Source: Ktedonospora formicarum
Lineage (GTDB): Bacteria; Chloroflexota; Ktedonobacteria; Ktedonobacterales; Ktedonobacteraceae
Direction of reading: 5' to 3'
NCBI RefSeq assembly: GCF_016587355.1
Contig: NZ_BNJF01000002.1
Coordinates: forward strand, 806,001 to 870,000
Length of the DNA stretch: 64,000 nt
Shown here: piece by piece, positions 46,081 through 55,581 of the stretch
How the letters are laid out: every line of letters begins with the position of its first letter
How positions within the stretch are numbered: the first letter of the stretch is position 1
The notes under the pieces: generated by a model
Seen by the model: only the letters and a program-made list of their open reading frames with translations
Databases searched by the model: none
What the model was told of the DNA's origin: nothing
Made by a program: the position numbers and the translations under genes

Positions 46081-46392
46081 CTCATTCGGCTCTCCATGCC
46101 CCCCGCTATATATCCTACTGACACATAGATAGCACATAAGCTTTGTCTTCGTGTTTCCTTTCAATCACCCTCTCATCAATCAAGGCCTATCTTAACTTCT
46201 ATTTAGCTTCTTACGACGTGCTTTAATGCTGAGAAGGCTTCAGCTTAAAAAGTACTTTAGAAAAACGTCTTATACTATGTAGGGCTAAAAGATAGAAGAA
46301 TTGTGAAATATGTGGTATTTTATCGAATAGACCCCAGATCAGGGGAAATTTAGGCGCGGGCAGCACATCGGCAAGGAGGCAAAGAGGGAATC

Positions 46393-49300
46393 GTGAACAG
46401 CAAAACGACCTACCACCAGCAGATAAGCTATTGTGGCAAGCCACGATGCAGCAGGTGCCGTGAGGGTATCGGTCACGGCCCCTACTGGTATGCCTACAAA
46501 ACCGAAAATGGGCGTACCACGCGCACCTATATTGGCAAGACACTTCCCGCTAGCGTCCAGGCTGAAATTCAGGCCGAGCATAGCGATACTATCCAGCCAC
46601 AACAAAGCACACCTTTACAGCGGAAAGCTTCTCAGCGTTCTTCGCGTGCTAATAGTGCAGGTGAAAGCTCCTTGACCCTGCTCGAACAGGCAGACCTCGC
46701 AATCGCACGCGAGGATGCTCCCGGCGCGTTAGCCCTCCTTGATCGCATCCTCGCTTCTGAGCCTACCAATGAAGAGGCCACACAGCGCTGCATCTACCTC
46801 CTTGCCCATCTTAAGCGACGCGGCGAAGCGTTGCGCGCCTATAAACGCCTTGAACAACTACTAGAGGATAATGGCAAACGCATTCCAAATCAGACTACAC
46901 GCGACCTCTTCGATGCCGTAAAGCATGGGCGAGATCCGCGCCCACTCCTGCCCTTCGCCCACGCTTTTCCCTCTGACGCTACTTCTGGTGATTCTATACC
47001 ATCCACAAAGGATGCCGGATCATCACAACCCATCACCCCTCCAGCAGTTGCTATCCAGACACAGACAGCACTCCCAAGGCTACCTATCGGACGTCCCGGT
47101 CAGAGCCCCTTAGTTGGACGCTCATCTGAACTTGATATACTGCGCACTATGCTCGACGAGATTGAACAGCAACGCGCCCCATCTACTCCAGGCCGAAACT
47201 TCGCAGGCATCATCCCGCTCGACACACAACGCCGCCCTCAATGCGTCTTTCTTATGGGAGACTCCGGAATCGGCAAGACACGTCTCGCCGAAGAACTTTC
47301 GCGCCAGGCTCAGAGGCGCGGCTGGACCGTGACATGGAGCCGAGGCTACCCACAGGAGAGTGGTATCCCTTATCATATCTGGACCGATACGCTACGCAAA
47401 ATCATGACAGAGAGTGGTTTGCTCTCAGGGCTCTATGGGTCCTTTGGAGCGCTACCCTCCTTCTCACCAACCACGCCTTCTGGACTCACACAAAAAAATA
47501 CACGCCTTGCCGTTCAGGAGCGCCCCTCCTCATCCAGTACAACCAGGGGACGCCCACGCCGTTTGACACCCAAGGAACAGACCACATCTACAACCACACT
47601 CACGCCCTCGTCCCAATGGCAACCTCTTACAACACTGCTACCTGAGCTAGCCTCGCTCTATGCCAACCTACATGCAACACTGCATCCTTCATACCTCTCA
47701 CCCGAACAGGAGCAATTGCGCCTGCACGAAGCGGTTCATAACCTTCTCTGTACCGCCAGTGAAACGGCTCCCCTGCTCATCGTACTCGACGACATCCAAT
47801 GGACCGACGTCAGTAGTGGCGACCTGCTTGGGTATCTAGCTCGCCATGTCGCTGACCGACCAATCCTCTTCCTCGCAACCTGTCGCGATAGTGAACTATC
47901 GCAGCAGCCACCTCATCCACTCCGCGTTCTCATATCCCACATGCGGCGCGAGCATTCCGTACGCTCGCTCCAACTTGAGCCGCTCAGCAGTGAGGAGATT
48001 GCGCGCCTGGTCTCACATCTTCCCGAAGAGCGTATCCAACTCATCCAGGCTCAGGCAGCAGGCAATCCCTTCTTCGCAGAGGAACTTGCCCGCTCTAAAC
48101 CACCCACGCTCCCCTCAACCATCACATCGGCGCTCGAACACCGTATCCAAAACCTGAGCCGCCCCTGTCAGCAGCTCTTAGGAAGCGCCGCAGTCCTCGG
48201 AGGCTCCTTCGAGTTTAATACCCTTTTCACCATGGAATCTACCACCAGCACGGTTGATGAGGACACTGTTATTGAACAGCTTGAGGAGGCTCTGCAATCC
48301 GGCGTCCTTAATGAAGAGACTATCGGTTCGCGCGCTATCTATCACTTCTGGCATCCTATGCTTGTCACATACCTTTATGACCATGTCTCAGCCACAAGGC
48401 GCGCTCGCTTACACCGCCGGGCTGCTCGTGTGCTTCAGGATATGTACGCAGGGCGCGAAGATGAAGTGGCTGCGACCATCGTTCATCACCTTGTCCTGGG
48501 CGATACACCTGCGGCCTCAATTGTTTATTATGCTCGCCTCGCTGCCGAACGCGCCTATGCGCTCTCGGCCTATGCCGAAGCCGAGCGCCATTACCGCCTG
48601 GCTCTCGACTATCTGGATCGACCTGCCACATCACTCATCACCAATGATTCCATCACATCCAACTTGATTTCGCAACATAGAGCGGAACTAGAAAATATTC
48701 CCTCTCTCCGTGTTAGCCTGCTAGAGCGTCTCGCCGAATGCGCCATCATTCGTGGACACTTCAGTGAAGCTCGCTCACTCTATGAGCAGGTATTGAATAT
48801 TCGCGACATCCAGCAGCCTCCCAATACTTATGAAGCACAGAAGCGCGCCCTCCTATGGGGCGAGGTTGGGCGCTGCTGGCGCAATGCCAGTGATACAGCC
48901 ATGGCACGTACCTGCTGCGAGCACGGAGAAATTGTTTTGCGCCAGGCTGGCATTACCAGCGGGCCAGCCTGGGCCCGACTACGCTACCAACAGGGTAGCA
49001 TCTACCATATGGAGGGGAATTATATTAAGGCTCGTCAGGCAGCCAGCGAATCTCTTGACTTCTTCGCCAGCCAGCAAACTATTAATCTCGTTGGACCTAT
49101 TATCCAGGCCACCCGCATCGAACGAGCCCTCGCGGGCGATCCTGTTGACCTGGGTAATACACATCGCCTGCTTGGTGCGCTCGCGGATGCCGATGGACGA
49201 GCCAATGATGCTCTTGAGCATCTCGAAACCGCGCTCTTCATCTTCGAGCAGGCCGATCACAAACGCTTGATAGCTCATGTTTGCTGTGATCTTAGCTACG

Positions 49301-49935
49301 TTCACCTCAAGACAGGTAACTTCGAAGAAGCCGAAGCTGCCTTGCGACGCTCCCTCATTCTCGCCCGCAGCGTTGATGACGATCCTCTCATTGGCGTGAT
49401 CAGCAGCAACTATGGCGAATTACACGCCGCACGCGGTGAGCTTGAAGAGGCCGAGAACTGGTATCGGCGTGCCCTTTCTTACGCTCAGAACCATAAAGAT
49501 AGAGTCTATATCAGCCAGTGGAACAGCCGCCTCGCCACCGTCTTGCTCGCCCAGGGCAAGGTACAGGAGGCTTCCAGTTGCGTCATGCTTGCTATGCGCA
49601 CTGCCCGCGCCATACATAATATCCCCAGCCTAGGCCGCGCCCTTGTGAGCCTTGGCAACCACCGTATATCTCAGGCCCAAACCATGGAGGCACTACCCAC
49701 AATATACCATCGTTTGCTTTTACACGCGCGCAAAGATCTGGAATACACGCTTACCCTCGACGGTCTTGAAACTGAAACTCGCATTCGCGCACGCCTTGGG
49801 CTCGCCCAGGTTGAAGCCTTATTAGAGCATCCTGAAGCTAACGAGCATCTACTCTCAGCCATCCATGACGCTCGTGACTGCCATCTCGCTCAACTTGTTG
49901 AACAGGGTGAAGATCTTCAATCTCAATTCAGCTAA
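46393..49935 (+). CDS. AAA ATPase/TPR regulator, paralogue lacking the DNA-binding wing
   Basis: 1,180 residues from a GTG behind AGAGGGAA. The N-terminal CGKPRCSRCREGIGHGPYWY module is nearly identical to that of the 38-kb regulator. Where that protein has a winged helix, this one has only a ~60-residue Ser/Gln-rich linker, leading straight into the second half of the BTAD helices (ALALLDRILASEPTNEEATQR). The ATPase follows (Walker A LMGDSGIGKTRLAEEL, Walker B LLIVLDDIQWTD), with an extra Ser/Thr-rich insert near residue 350, then TPRs. It probably works by protein contact rather than by binding DNA directly. Clearly a duplicate of the other gene, separated by about 4 kb. Confidence 0.82.
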   Translation: MNSKTTYHQQISYCGKPRCSRCREGIGHGPYWYAYKTENGRTTRTYIGKTLPASVQAEIQAEHSDTIQPQQSTPLQRKASQRSSRANSAGESSLTLLEQADLAIAREDAPGALALLDRILASEPTNEEATQRCIYLLAHLKRRGEALRAYKRLEQLLEDNGKRIPNQTTRDLFDAVKHGRDPRPLLPFAHAFPSDATSGDSIPSTKDAGSSQPITPPAVAIQTQTALPRLPIGRPGQSPLVGRSSELDILRTMLDEIEQQRAPSTPGRNFAGIIPLDTQRRPQCVFLMGDSGIGKTRLAEELSRQAQRRGWTVTWSRGYPQESGIPYHIWTDTLRKIMTESGLLSGLYGSFGALPSFSPTTPSGLTQKNTRLAVQERPSSSSTTRGRPRRLTPKEQTTSTTTLTPSSQWQPLTTLLPELASLYANLHATLHPSYLSPEQEQLRLHEAVHNLLCTASETAPLLIVLDDIQWTDVSSGDLLGYLARHVADRPILFLATCRDSELSQQPPHPLRVLISHMRREHSVRSLQLEPLSSEEIARLVSHLPEERIQLIQAQAAGNPFFAEELARSKPPTLPSTITSALEHRIQNLSRPCQQLLGSAAVLGGSFEFNTLFTMESTTSTVDEDTVIEQLEEALQSGVLNEETIGSRAIYHFWHPMLVTYLYDHVSATRRARLHRRAARVLQDMYAGREDEVAATIVHHLVLGDTPAASIVYYARLAAERAYALSAYAEAERHYRLALDYLDRPATSLITNDSITSNLISQHRAELENIPSLRVSLLERLAECAIIRGHFSEARSLYEQVLNIRDIQQPPNTYEAQKRALLWGEVGRCWRNASDTAMARTCCEHGEIVLRQAGITSGPAWARLRYQQGSIYHMEGNYIKARQAASESLDFFASQQTINLVGPIIQATRIERALAGDPVDLGNTHRLLGALADADGRANDALEHLETALFIFEQADHKRLIAHVCCDLSYVHLKTGNFEEAEAALRRSLILARSVDDDPLIGVISSNYGELHAARGELEEAENWYRRALSYAQNHKDRVYISQWNSRLATVLLAQGKVQEASSCVMLAMRTARAIHNIPSLGRALVSLGNHRISQAQTMEALPTIYHRLLLHARKDLEYTLTLDGLETETRIRARLGLAQVEALLEHPEANEHLLSAIHDARDCHLAQLVEQGEDLQSQFS

Positions 49936-50076
49936 GACCTTTTTCAAAAAGGCTAATGTGCGCAAGAATTTAGAAACGCGCCGCAATTTTTTTGTAGCCT
50001 ACCCGCTTCAGCTTCTCTATACTCAGAAAATGGAACGCTGAAGAAACGAGAAGAAAGGGAAAATGGCTATATTTTT

Positions 50077-50322
50077 GTGAACTCTTCCGTTGACACCACC
50101 AAACATCGAGCGTTACAGGCTCATCTCCCACAAACGGGGCCTATCTTACTTGCTATCGATACGGCTGCCGAAGAGGCTGAGCTTGATCCCATGACACGCC
50201 TGAATGAGAATGGTATTGATCTCGATCCTATAGAAGCAGCCATCGGTGCACGGAAATTGTTTGAATTGGCGAAACGCGAAGGGGTAAGGCTCACTGTGTT
50301 TGGGCGTGACAATGTACAGTAG
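50077..50322 (+). CDS. Small hypothetical protein
   Basis: 81 residues from a GTG. The sequence is protein-like (GPILLAIDTAAEEAELDPM, then DPIEAAIGARKLFELAKREG and VRLTVFGRDNVQ), acidic and probably alpha/beta. The ribosome site is poor: AAAGGGAAA lies about 20 nt upstream, before an overlapping tiny ATG frame. No family recognised. A 66-bp perfect palindrome follows as terminator. Confidence 0.45.
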   Translation: MNSSVDTTKHRALQAHLPQTGPILLAIDTAAEEAELDPMTRLNENGIDLDPIEAAIGARKLFELAKREGVRLTVFGRDNVQ

Positions 50323-50365
50323 TCAAAGCTCAAAAAGGCATCTAAATACTACAGCTAACATTTCC

Positions 50366-50431
50366 TCTCATAGAAGAAGATCATACCCTGGTTTCAGATC
50401 TGAAACCAGGGTATGATCTTCTTCTATGAGA
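50366..50431. terminator. 66-bp perfect palindrome, bidirectional terminator
   Basis: Positions 50366-50431 are an uninterrupted palindrome centred on AGATCT (50396-50401), a 33-bp stem with no loop. It lies between the small hypothetical gene (+) and rpsU (-), which converge on it. Only short A or T runs flank it. Confidence 0.75.
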
Positions 50432-50510
50432 AAGACCTACCATCAAACCTTGATGATAGGCCCCTTCTGTTGTGGTATGCTATGATTTATGCTTACTACT
50501 TGAGAAAGTT

Positions 50511-50693
50511 TTAACGGCTGCGGCGTTGACGGCGTCTAAGGCTATCGGCCTTACGCTTACGACGTGCTTGCGGACTCTCATAGAATCTTCGCCTGCGTGC
50601 CTCTGCGAGAATGCCAGCCTGTTGCACTTTACGAGAAAAACGTTTTAGCGCGAACTCAAACGAGTCTCCCGGTCCAACAACTACCTGACTCAT
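50511..50693 (-). CDS. rpsU: 30S ribosomal protein S21
   Basis: 60 residues, the normal length of bS21. The sequence VGPGDSFEFALKRFSRKVQQ, then AGILAEARRRRFYESPQARR and a very basic tail, matches the family throughout. It joins the platform of the 30S subunit and helps mRNA recognition. It starts 5 bp after the stop of the zinc-ribbon gene, so the two form an operon with likely coupled translation. Confidence 0.95.
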   Translation of the reverse strand: MSQVVVGPGDSFEFALKRFSRKVQQAGILAEARRRRFYESPQARRKRKADSLRRRQRRSR

Positions 50694-50698
50694 CAGAT

Positions 50699-51061
50699 CT
50701 ACCAGCGCGATCTGCGATTACCGCCACCATTGCTATAGCCTCCCTGCGACGAGGATTGGGCCTGGTAGCAATCACGACAATAGACTGGACGATCAGCACG
50801 AGGCTGGAAAGGAACTTGAGCTTCATTGCCACAACTTGCACACACAGTCGTGTACATCTGACGAGGTTCGCGATAACCGCCACCCTGAGACCCGAAGCTA
50901 TCACGGCGACCACCAGACTGTCTGCGCGCTGAACGGCAGGAGGGGCAACGTGTGGGGGTGTTGGTCAAACCACGGCTAGCGAAAAACTCCTGCTCTCCTA
51001 CGGTGAATACGAATTCCTGATTGCAGTCGCGGCAATACAGTACTTGGTCAGTTAAGGCCAT
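50699..51061 (-). CDS. Double zinc-ribbon protein (CxxC-x11-CxxC type)
   Basis: 120 residues. Two Cys4 sites: YCRDCNQEFVF...RCPSCRSARR and CASCGNEAQV...VYCRDCYQA. Between and after them are Gly/Ser/Arg/Tyr-rich stretches (GSQGGGYREPRQMY; SSQGGYSNGGGNRRSRW), as in RNA-binding proteins. Such zinc ribbons are frequent in Chloroflexota and probably bind nucleic acid. Being co-transcribed with rpsU suggests a link to the ribosome or cold-shock response. The roughly 445-bp gap upstream (51062-51508) contains no recognised gene or repeat. Confidence 0.8.
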   Translation of the reverse strand: MALTDQVLYCRDCNQEFVFTVGEQEFFASRGLTNTPTRCPSCRSARRQSGGRRDSFGSQGGGYREPRQMYTTVCASCGNEAQVPFQPRADRPVYCRDCYQAQSSSQGGYSNGGGNRRSRW

Positions 51062-51508
51062 ATAATTCTCTCGATTCTAACAAGGGGATTTCCCCGATAA
51101 CTTACGCTCTGTATCGCGCCGGCAGCCTCAAAAGGTAAGGGTCTCATAACAGAAGGTTATCTCAACTTTGAGTAACTATGCACCATACAGTTTCTGGTGA
51201 ATAGTATAACACAGAAAGCCTTCCAATGCTACGCTCTTAGCAAGCTCTTTGTGGGTCACTCATTACATCATGAGGCAACTTTTATATCACGTTGCCGTTT
51301 AAAGCTTAACTATTTTCGCCCTTCCCTTCGTCTATTATTCTAGGGGATATTATTAGATGGAAATTTAGAGACCTCAGGGAGTTTATTGTATGTGGCTCTC
51401 TGATGAGTCTTGCGAAATACATAAAAAGAACTGAGAAGCCTCTTATCTCAAGGATCATCTTTCTGGTATCATTATTGATGGCAATGCCTATATGGGGAGA
51501 TCAAATTT

Positions 51509-52926
51509 ATGGCACAACAGAAGCATTTGGAAATACTACGCCAGGGCATTGAAGCCTGGAACAAATGGCGCGAGCAAGAGCCCGCTATTAAGCCCGATTT
51601 GAGCGAGGCGACCTTGTGGGAAATTAATCTCATGGGCGCGAACTTGAGCAACACAAACTTTAGTGGAGCAAACCTCGTTCGTGCCTCACTCCAGGGTTCT
51701 CTGCTCGATGGTGCTGTCTTCTACCGCGCCAGTCTCTTTAAAGCTGATTTAAGTGAAGCCAGCCTGCGCAATGCCAATCTAACTGGAGCGAATCTCAGTT
51801 CCGCCAATTTACATAAATCTGATCTCCACCGTGTCATTCTCTATCGCGCCAATCTCAGTGGGGCCAACCTTTATGATAGCACGATTCACGAAGCCAATCT
51901 CTGTCAGGCCGACCTGCGTAAAGCTTCAATGTCAATGGCACGTATGCACCACAGCGACCTGAGCAACGCCAACCTTAGCGGTGCTATTCTGGAGGGGATC
52001 GACCTACAGAGCGCAAACGCCAGCCAGGCCAACTTTACCAATGCGAATCTCAGCGATGCCCTTCTCGACCAGGCAAATCTCAGCGATGCCCTTCTCAACC
52101 AGGCAAATCTCTATAATTGCATTCTGGACGAAGCGAACCTATCAGGCGCGACCCTGCGCGGAACGAATCTTAATAAGGCTAGCCTCATCGGCACACAGCT
52201 TCAACATGCGACCCTTGAGCGCGTAGATCTGAGCAACGCCAACCTTGTGCAGAGCGACCTACGCAATGCAACCCTCTCGCATTGCCTCGTCTATGGTATC
52301 AATGCCTGGGATATTCAACTTGAGGGCTCAAAGCAGCAAGAGCTCATCATCAGCAACGCCGCTGCCCACGAACCGGCCATTACTGTTGATGACCTGGAAA
52401 CGGGCCAGTTGCTCTACCTCCTTCTCAAACAAACGCACTCTCAAAGCGTCTTCGGCTGCGCCATGCCTCGGGGGTACTTGTACTTGCTCGACGCGATGGT
52501 GGCTATGAGATCGCACAAACTATCGCCACAAAACTGCGCGAGTTACGCTATCAACCCATTCTGGTTGAGCTGAGCGCGGCCAAACCCGAGATTGCCTGGG
52601 AGATGCTTCACCGCCTCTCTGGCGTCGTAAACTTTATTATTGCCGATATCAGCGGTCCGGAGATAGCACCCGAACTCATTACACTCTCAAAACGAGATCA
52701 GACGCCAATCATCCCGTTAGCATCCACACAAGAGGATACCCAGAGTCTACGCAATAGCCCTCTCTTCGCACAAAGCTGGGTCTACCGCCCTCCCTTCTTC
52801 TACCAGAATTCTGAAGAACTTCGCACAACCCTTACCGAGCGTATGGTCACGACAGCTCAGAGCCGCCTTCTCGAACGCCAGCAACTTCTCGAACGCCTCT
52901 TCCCCTACCTTCAGGGGAAACCATAA
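51509..52926 (+). pseudogene. Pentapeptide-repeat protein with TIR-like C-terminal domain, frameshifted
   Basis: The ATG at 51509 follows GGGGAG. About residues 30-270 are pentapeptide repeats of the A(D/N)LSxA type forming a right-handed beta-helix. The first frame ends at 52573 in unnatural sequence. From about 52475 another frame continues smoothly: VLVLARRDGGYEIAQTIATK, then VVNFIIADISGPEIAPELIT, TPIIPLAST, ending 52926. This tail has the alternating strand/helix pattern of TIR or related Rossmann-like domains. One additional G in the run at 52470-52474 merges both frames. It is broken in this sequence, or miscalled. TIR assignment is tentative. Confidence 0.75.
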
Positions 52927-52936
52927 ATGTACCCTT

Positions 52937-52981
52937 GAGTTAACCCCTGAGGCCTTACAGAAAGGTCTCAGGGGTTAACTC
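52937..52981 (+). terminator. Terminator of the pentapeptide gene
   Basis: Perfect 15-bp arms GAGTTAACCCCTGAG (52937-52951) and 52967-52981, with an inner CCTT/AAGG extension. It lies 10 bp after the stop codon; there is no strong T run. Confidence 0.7.
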
Positions 52982-52996
52982 CTCAATCTGTCTACA

Positions 52997-53020
52997 GCGG
53001 TGTTCACAAAGATTGAGCCA
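52997..53020 (+). repeat. Left 24-bp inverted repeat of the kinase cassette
   Basis: Sequence starts GCGGTGTTCACAAAG and ends ATTGAGCCA. Its exact reverse complement is at 55092-55115, so the pair encloses the histidine kinase genes. Confidence 0.85.
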
Positions 53021-53180
53021 CCTCGTTCTTCGGCCTTTTTTTCAAACCAGAGGGCTCGCCCTGGCAATCTCCATGTGATGAGATTGCCATCTCTTCTTCA
53101 CGACGCATACAATAACGGTATGCGGGTATTCTTTTTCTCAGCTTGCAACACAATTAAGCCTTTCTGAAAGGAGCTCTCAG

Positions 53181-53942
53181 GTGGGGAAAAGTTTGCAACA
53201 TGTCACACAGCACAAACCGAAACGAGATGGAGCGCCTGGAGGGAAACCCATTACTCACGCTCGCTCTCTCGGGGGTGCACACAAGCAACGCAACCATTTG
53301 GAAGCCATCTGGGAGTCTTTCCCGGAGGGTCTCATTGCCTGTGATCGCCACCAGCGAATTGTCCGGATCAATGCTGCTGCCTGCAGGCTCTTTGAAGTGG
53401 GTTCCGAATCCCAATATCAAGGAAGAAACTACCAGCAATTTCTTACATCTTATATCCGCTCTGATGAGCAGCCATCATGCGTTTCGGGAGAGCAATGGCT
53501 GTTGAACCTCGTTCTTGCCGGAGCAACAGGAGCCGGTTTGCAAGCACAAACACTGCGGCTGCATCTGCCTTCCGGGCGCACGATCTTGGTCACGGTTCGC
53601 TCCTTTTCTGTGAGTGATCAAGAGCGCGACGTAGAAGAAACTGTCTCGGTCTTCCAGGAACTCACGCATGGCCTTCAAGATGTTTCCCAGCTCCAACGTG
53701 CCCACGAGGCCATGTTGGAGCTGATAGCTGCGATCGAACATATTCCCGAGCAAGTAGATCTCGTCTTGCCAGAAGAAACCTTCCTTCTCTCGCCACCGGT
53801 TCTCTTCGTGGCCCAGCAGGTGGCAAATGTCATTCGGTCTGTTCTGAATTGTCACCGGGTGAATATGCTCGCGTTCGGCCATCCAACGGGCCATCTATAT
53901 TTTGTCGCGGGAAGTGGCTATACTGCTGAACATGAACTGTAG
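53181..53942 (+). CDS. Histidine kinase N-terminal part (PAS domain and start of GAF)
   Basis: 253 residues from a GTG behind AAAGGAG. A PAS domain (about 40-150: IWESFPEGLIACDRHQRIVR, INAAACRLFEV) is followed by a helical linker and the first half of a GAF domain (FVAQQVANVIRSVLNCHRVN, LYFVAGSGYTAEHEL), which stops abruptly at TAG (53940-53942). The second half of GAF and the kinase core lie in the next frame, starting at the overlapping GTG. In intact relatives this is one protein. The present form could be a broken gene, or a two-chain kinase made by stop-start coupling at TAGTG. Confidence 0.65.
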   Translation: MGKSLQHVTQHKPKRDGAPGGKPITHARSLGGAHKQRNHLEAIWESFPEGLIACDRHQRIVRINAAACRLFEVGSESQYQGRNYQQFLTSYIRSDEQPSCVSGEQWLLNLVLAGATGAGLQAQTLRLHLPSGRTILVTVRSFSVSDQERDVEETVSVFQELTHGLQDVSQLQRAHEAMLELIAAIEHIPEQVDLVLPEETFLLSPPVLFVAQQVANVIRSVLNCHRVNMLAFGHPTGHLYFVAGSGYTAEHEL

Positions 53943-55072
53943 TGGCGGGACATCGGGGACGCTTCCATCCCAGAGAAATGCTTGATGATGTGGCATTCGC
54001 TCGCCTGGGCGCCAACCAGGAGGTCGTGCTTGCGATGGATCAGATGCACACCATTGCACACCTCGGGAAACAATTGCCTTTTCCGGCGCATCTTCACGCC
54101 GTATCTCCTGACTCCGAGGCGGTCCTACTCGTTCCTCTGTTTCTAGGGCAGCAATGGGTTGGGACGCTGATGGTTATCAAAGAGAGTTTGGAAGGAATGT
54201 ACACGCCAGAGGAGATCACGCTCGCGAAAGCCGTCACCGCGCAGACCATGCTGCTCATTGAGGGGATCCACTGTTTGTACGCGCAGGGAGAGAAACAGCA
54301 GAAAGCACTCGTTCAGCACGAAGTGCGTCGCCTGATGAGCGAATTTCTGACCCTAGCCAGCCATGAACTGCGCACCCCACTAACGGGGATCCTGGGCAAT
54401 CTGCAACTAGCACAGCGCCGATTACAGACCTTCAAAGGGCAGTTCGCTTCTCCGTCTGTTCAGGTCCGCGAACCTATTGCCCATATTCAGCAACCTCTAG
54501 CAGCCGCCTCACAGAGTGCCCAACTTCAGCAGCGAATGATCAATGACTTGATCGATGATGCGCGTATCCAAACCAATACGCTCCCTTTCTCCCTGAACCC
54601 TGAGGATCTGGGCACCTTGCTGAGAGAGGCGGTAGCTAGGCAGCAATACGCTGCGCCAAGGCACTCCATCGTGCTGGATGCTCCTTCTGCAGAACAAGGC
54701 GTGCCTATCCTCGCCGATGCCGGGCGGATCACGTATGTGCTCACCACCTATCTAACGAATGCACGCACCGCTTCTCCCCCAGGGCTTCCCATCGAGGTGC
54801 AATTAGGGATGGAGGAGGCGCTCGCCCGTGTCTCCGTCCACAACGAGGGGGCAGGCATGGCAAGAGAAGATCTCGATCATCTGTGGGACCGCTTCTATCG
54901 CGCCAAAGGCAGTGCGGTCCAACATGAACTGGATCTGAGCTGGGGATTGCCCCTCTATTTGTGCCGAGTGTTCATGGAACGGCATCACGGCAGCGTTGGG
55001 GTGCAGAGTGCTCCTGGTCAGGGAACCACCTTCTGGTTGAGCGTGCCCATCACACCATCTCGGGGAATGTGA
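53942..55072 (+). CDS. Histidine kinase C-terminal part (rest of GAF, HisKA, HATPase)
   Basis: 376 residues. It opens inside a GAF domain (FHPREMLDDVAFARLGANQE, then LLVPLFLGQQWVGTLMVIKE), continues with HisKA LTLASHELRTPLTGILGNLQ carrying the phospho-accepting His, and ends with a HATPase domain: N-box-like LADAGRITYVLTTYLTNART, VHNEGAGMAREDLDHLWDRF, SWGLPLYLCRVFMERHHGSV and GTTFWLSVP. No response regulator is encoded beside it. The GTG at 53942 shares its G with the upstream TAG stop. Adding a G at 53955-53958 and changing the TAG to a sense codon would give one continuous kinase. The DNA is more GC-rich than the flanks. Confidence 0.75.
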   Translation: MAGHRGRFHPREMLDDVAFARLGANQEVVLAMDQMHTIAHLGKQLPFPAHLHAVSPDSEAVLLVPLFLGQQWVGTLMVIKESLEGMYTPEEITLAKAVTAQTMLLIEGIHCLYAQGEKQQKALVQHEVRRLMSEFLTLASHELRTPLTGILGNLQLAQRRLQTFKGQFASPSVQVREPIAHIQQPLAAASQSAQLQQRMINDLIDDARIQTNTLPFSLNPEDLGTLLREAVARQQYAAPRHSIVLDAPSAEQGVPILADAGRITYVLTTYLTNARTASPPGLPIEVQLGMEEALARVSVHNEGAGMAREDLDHLWDRFYRAKGSAVQHELDLSWGLPLYLCRVFMERHHGSVGVQSAPGQGTTFWLSVPITPSRGM

Positions 55073-55091
55073 GATACGTTCCCCTGCCATT

Positions 55092-55115
55092 TGGCTCAAT
55101 CTTTGTGAACACCGC
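55092..55115 (-). repeat. Right 24-bp inverted repeat of the kinase cassette
   Basis: Exact reverse complement of 52997-53020 (begins TGGCTCAATCTTTG). It lies 20 bp after the kinase stop codon. No target-site duplication could be recognised outside the two copies. Confidence 0.85.
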
Positions 55116-55581
55116 AATAGGTATCCAACAACCTTGAGCACACGATAAATAAGACAGCAAGTCTCTTTCCCTCAGGCTTAATAATGGAAAACACCCATTT
55201 TGCACATCCTTAGTCTATACAAACTCTTCAGAGTCTACCAAGTGAAGAAAATGAACTAATTTAGATAAGACTGGTATAAGACAAAACAAATCTTTGTTGC
55301 AGCTTCAGAATACAAGAAGAAGAAAATGTGGAAAACCGCCCCAAATTCAGTTAGATCACTCTCCCCCAACCACCACCAAGGTCATTTGATATGCTAGCAG
55401 GCACATGCTTAATGGCTATGAAAATGGAAAATGTCTTTAGCCAGGCATATATCATATCTTCTTTGGAGAGATAGGCATCCAAATTTCAGCGGAAGGAGAT
55501 TAGGAGATCATAGAAAGAGGACTTGCCTATACTTTCTAGCAAAGAACAGTATTTGCTAGAAAATGGTTGGAGGGAGTCCTT
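55116..55581. other. Intergenic region upstream of the sigma factor
   Basis: About 465 bp, AT-rich, with no supported gene. The last bases (GGAGGGAG at 55569-55576) form the ribosome site of the sigma gene. Confidence 0.35.
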
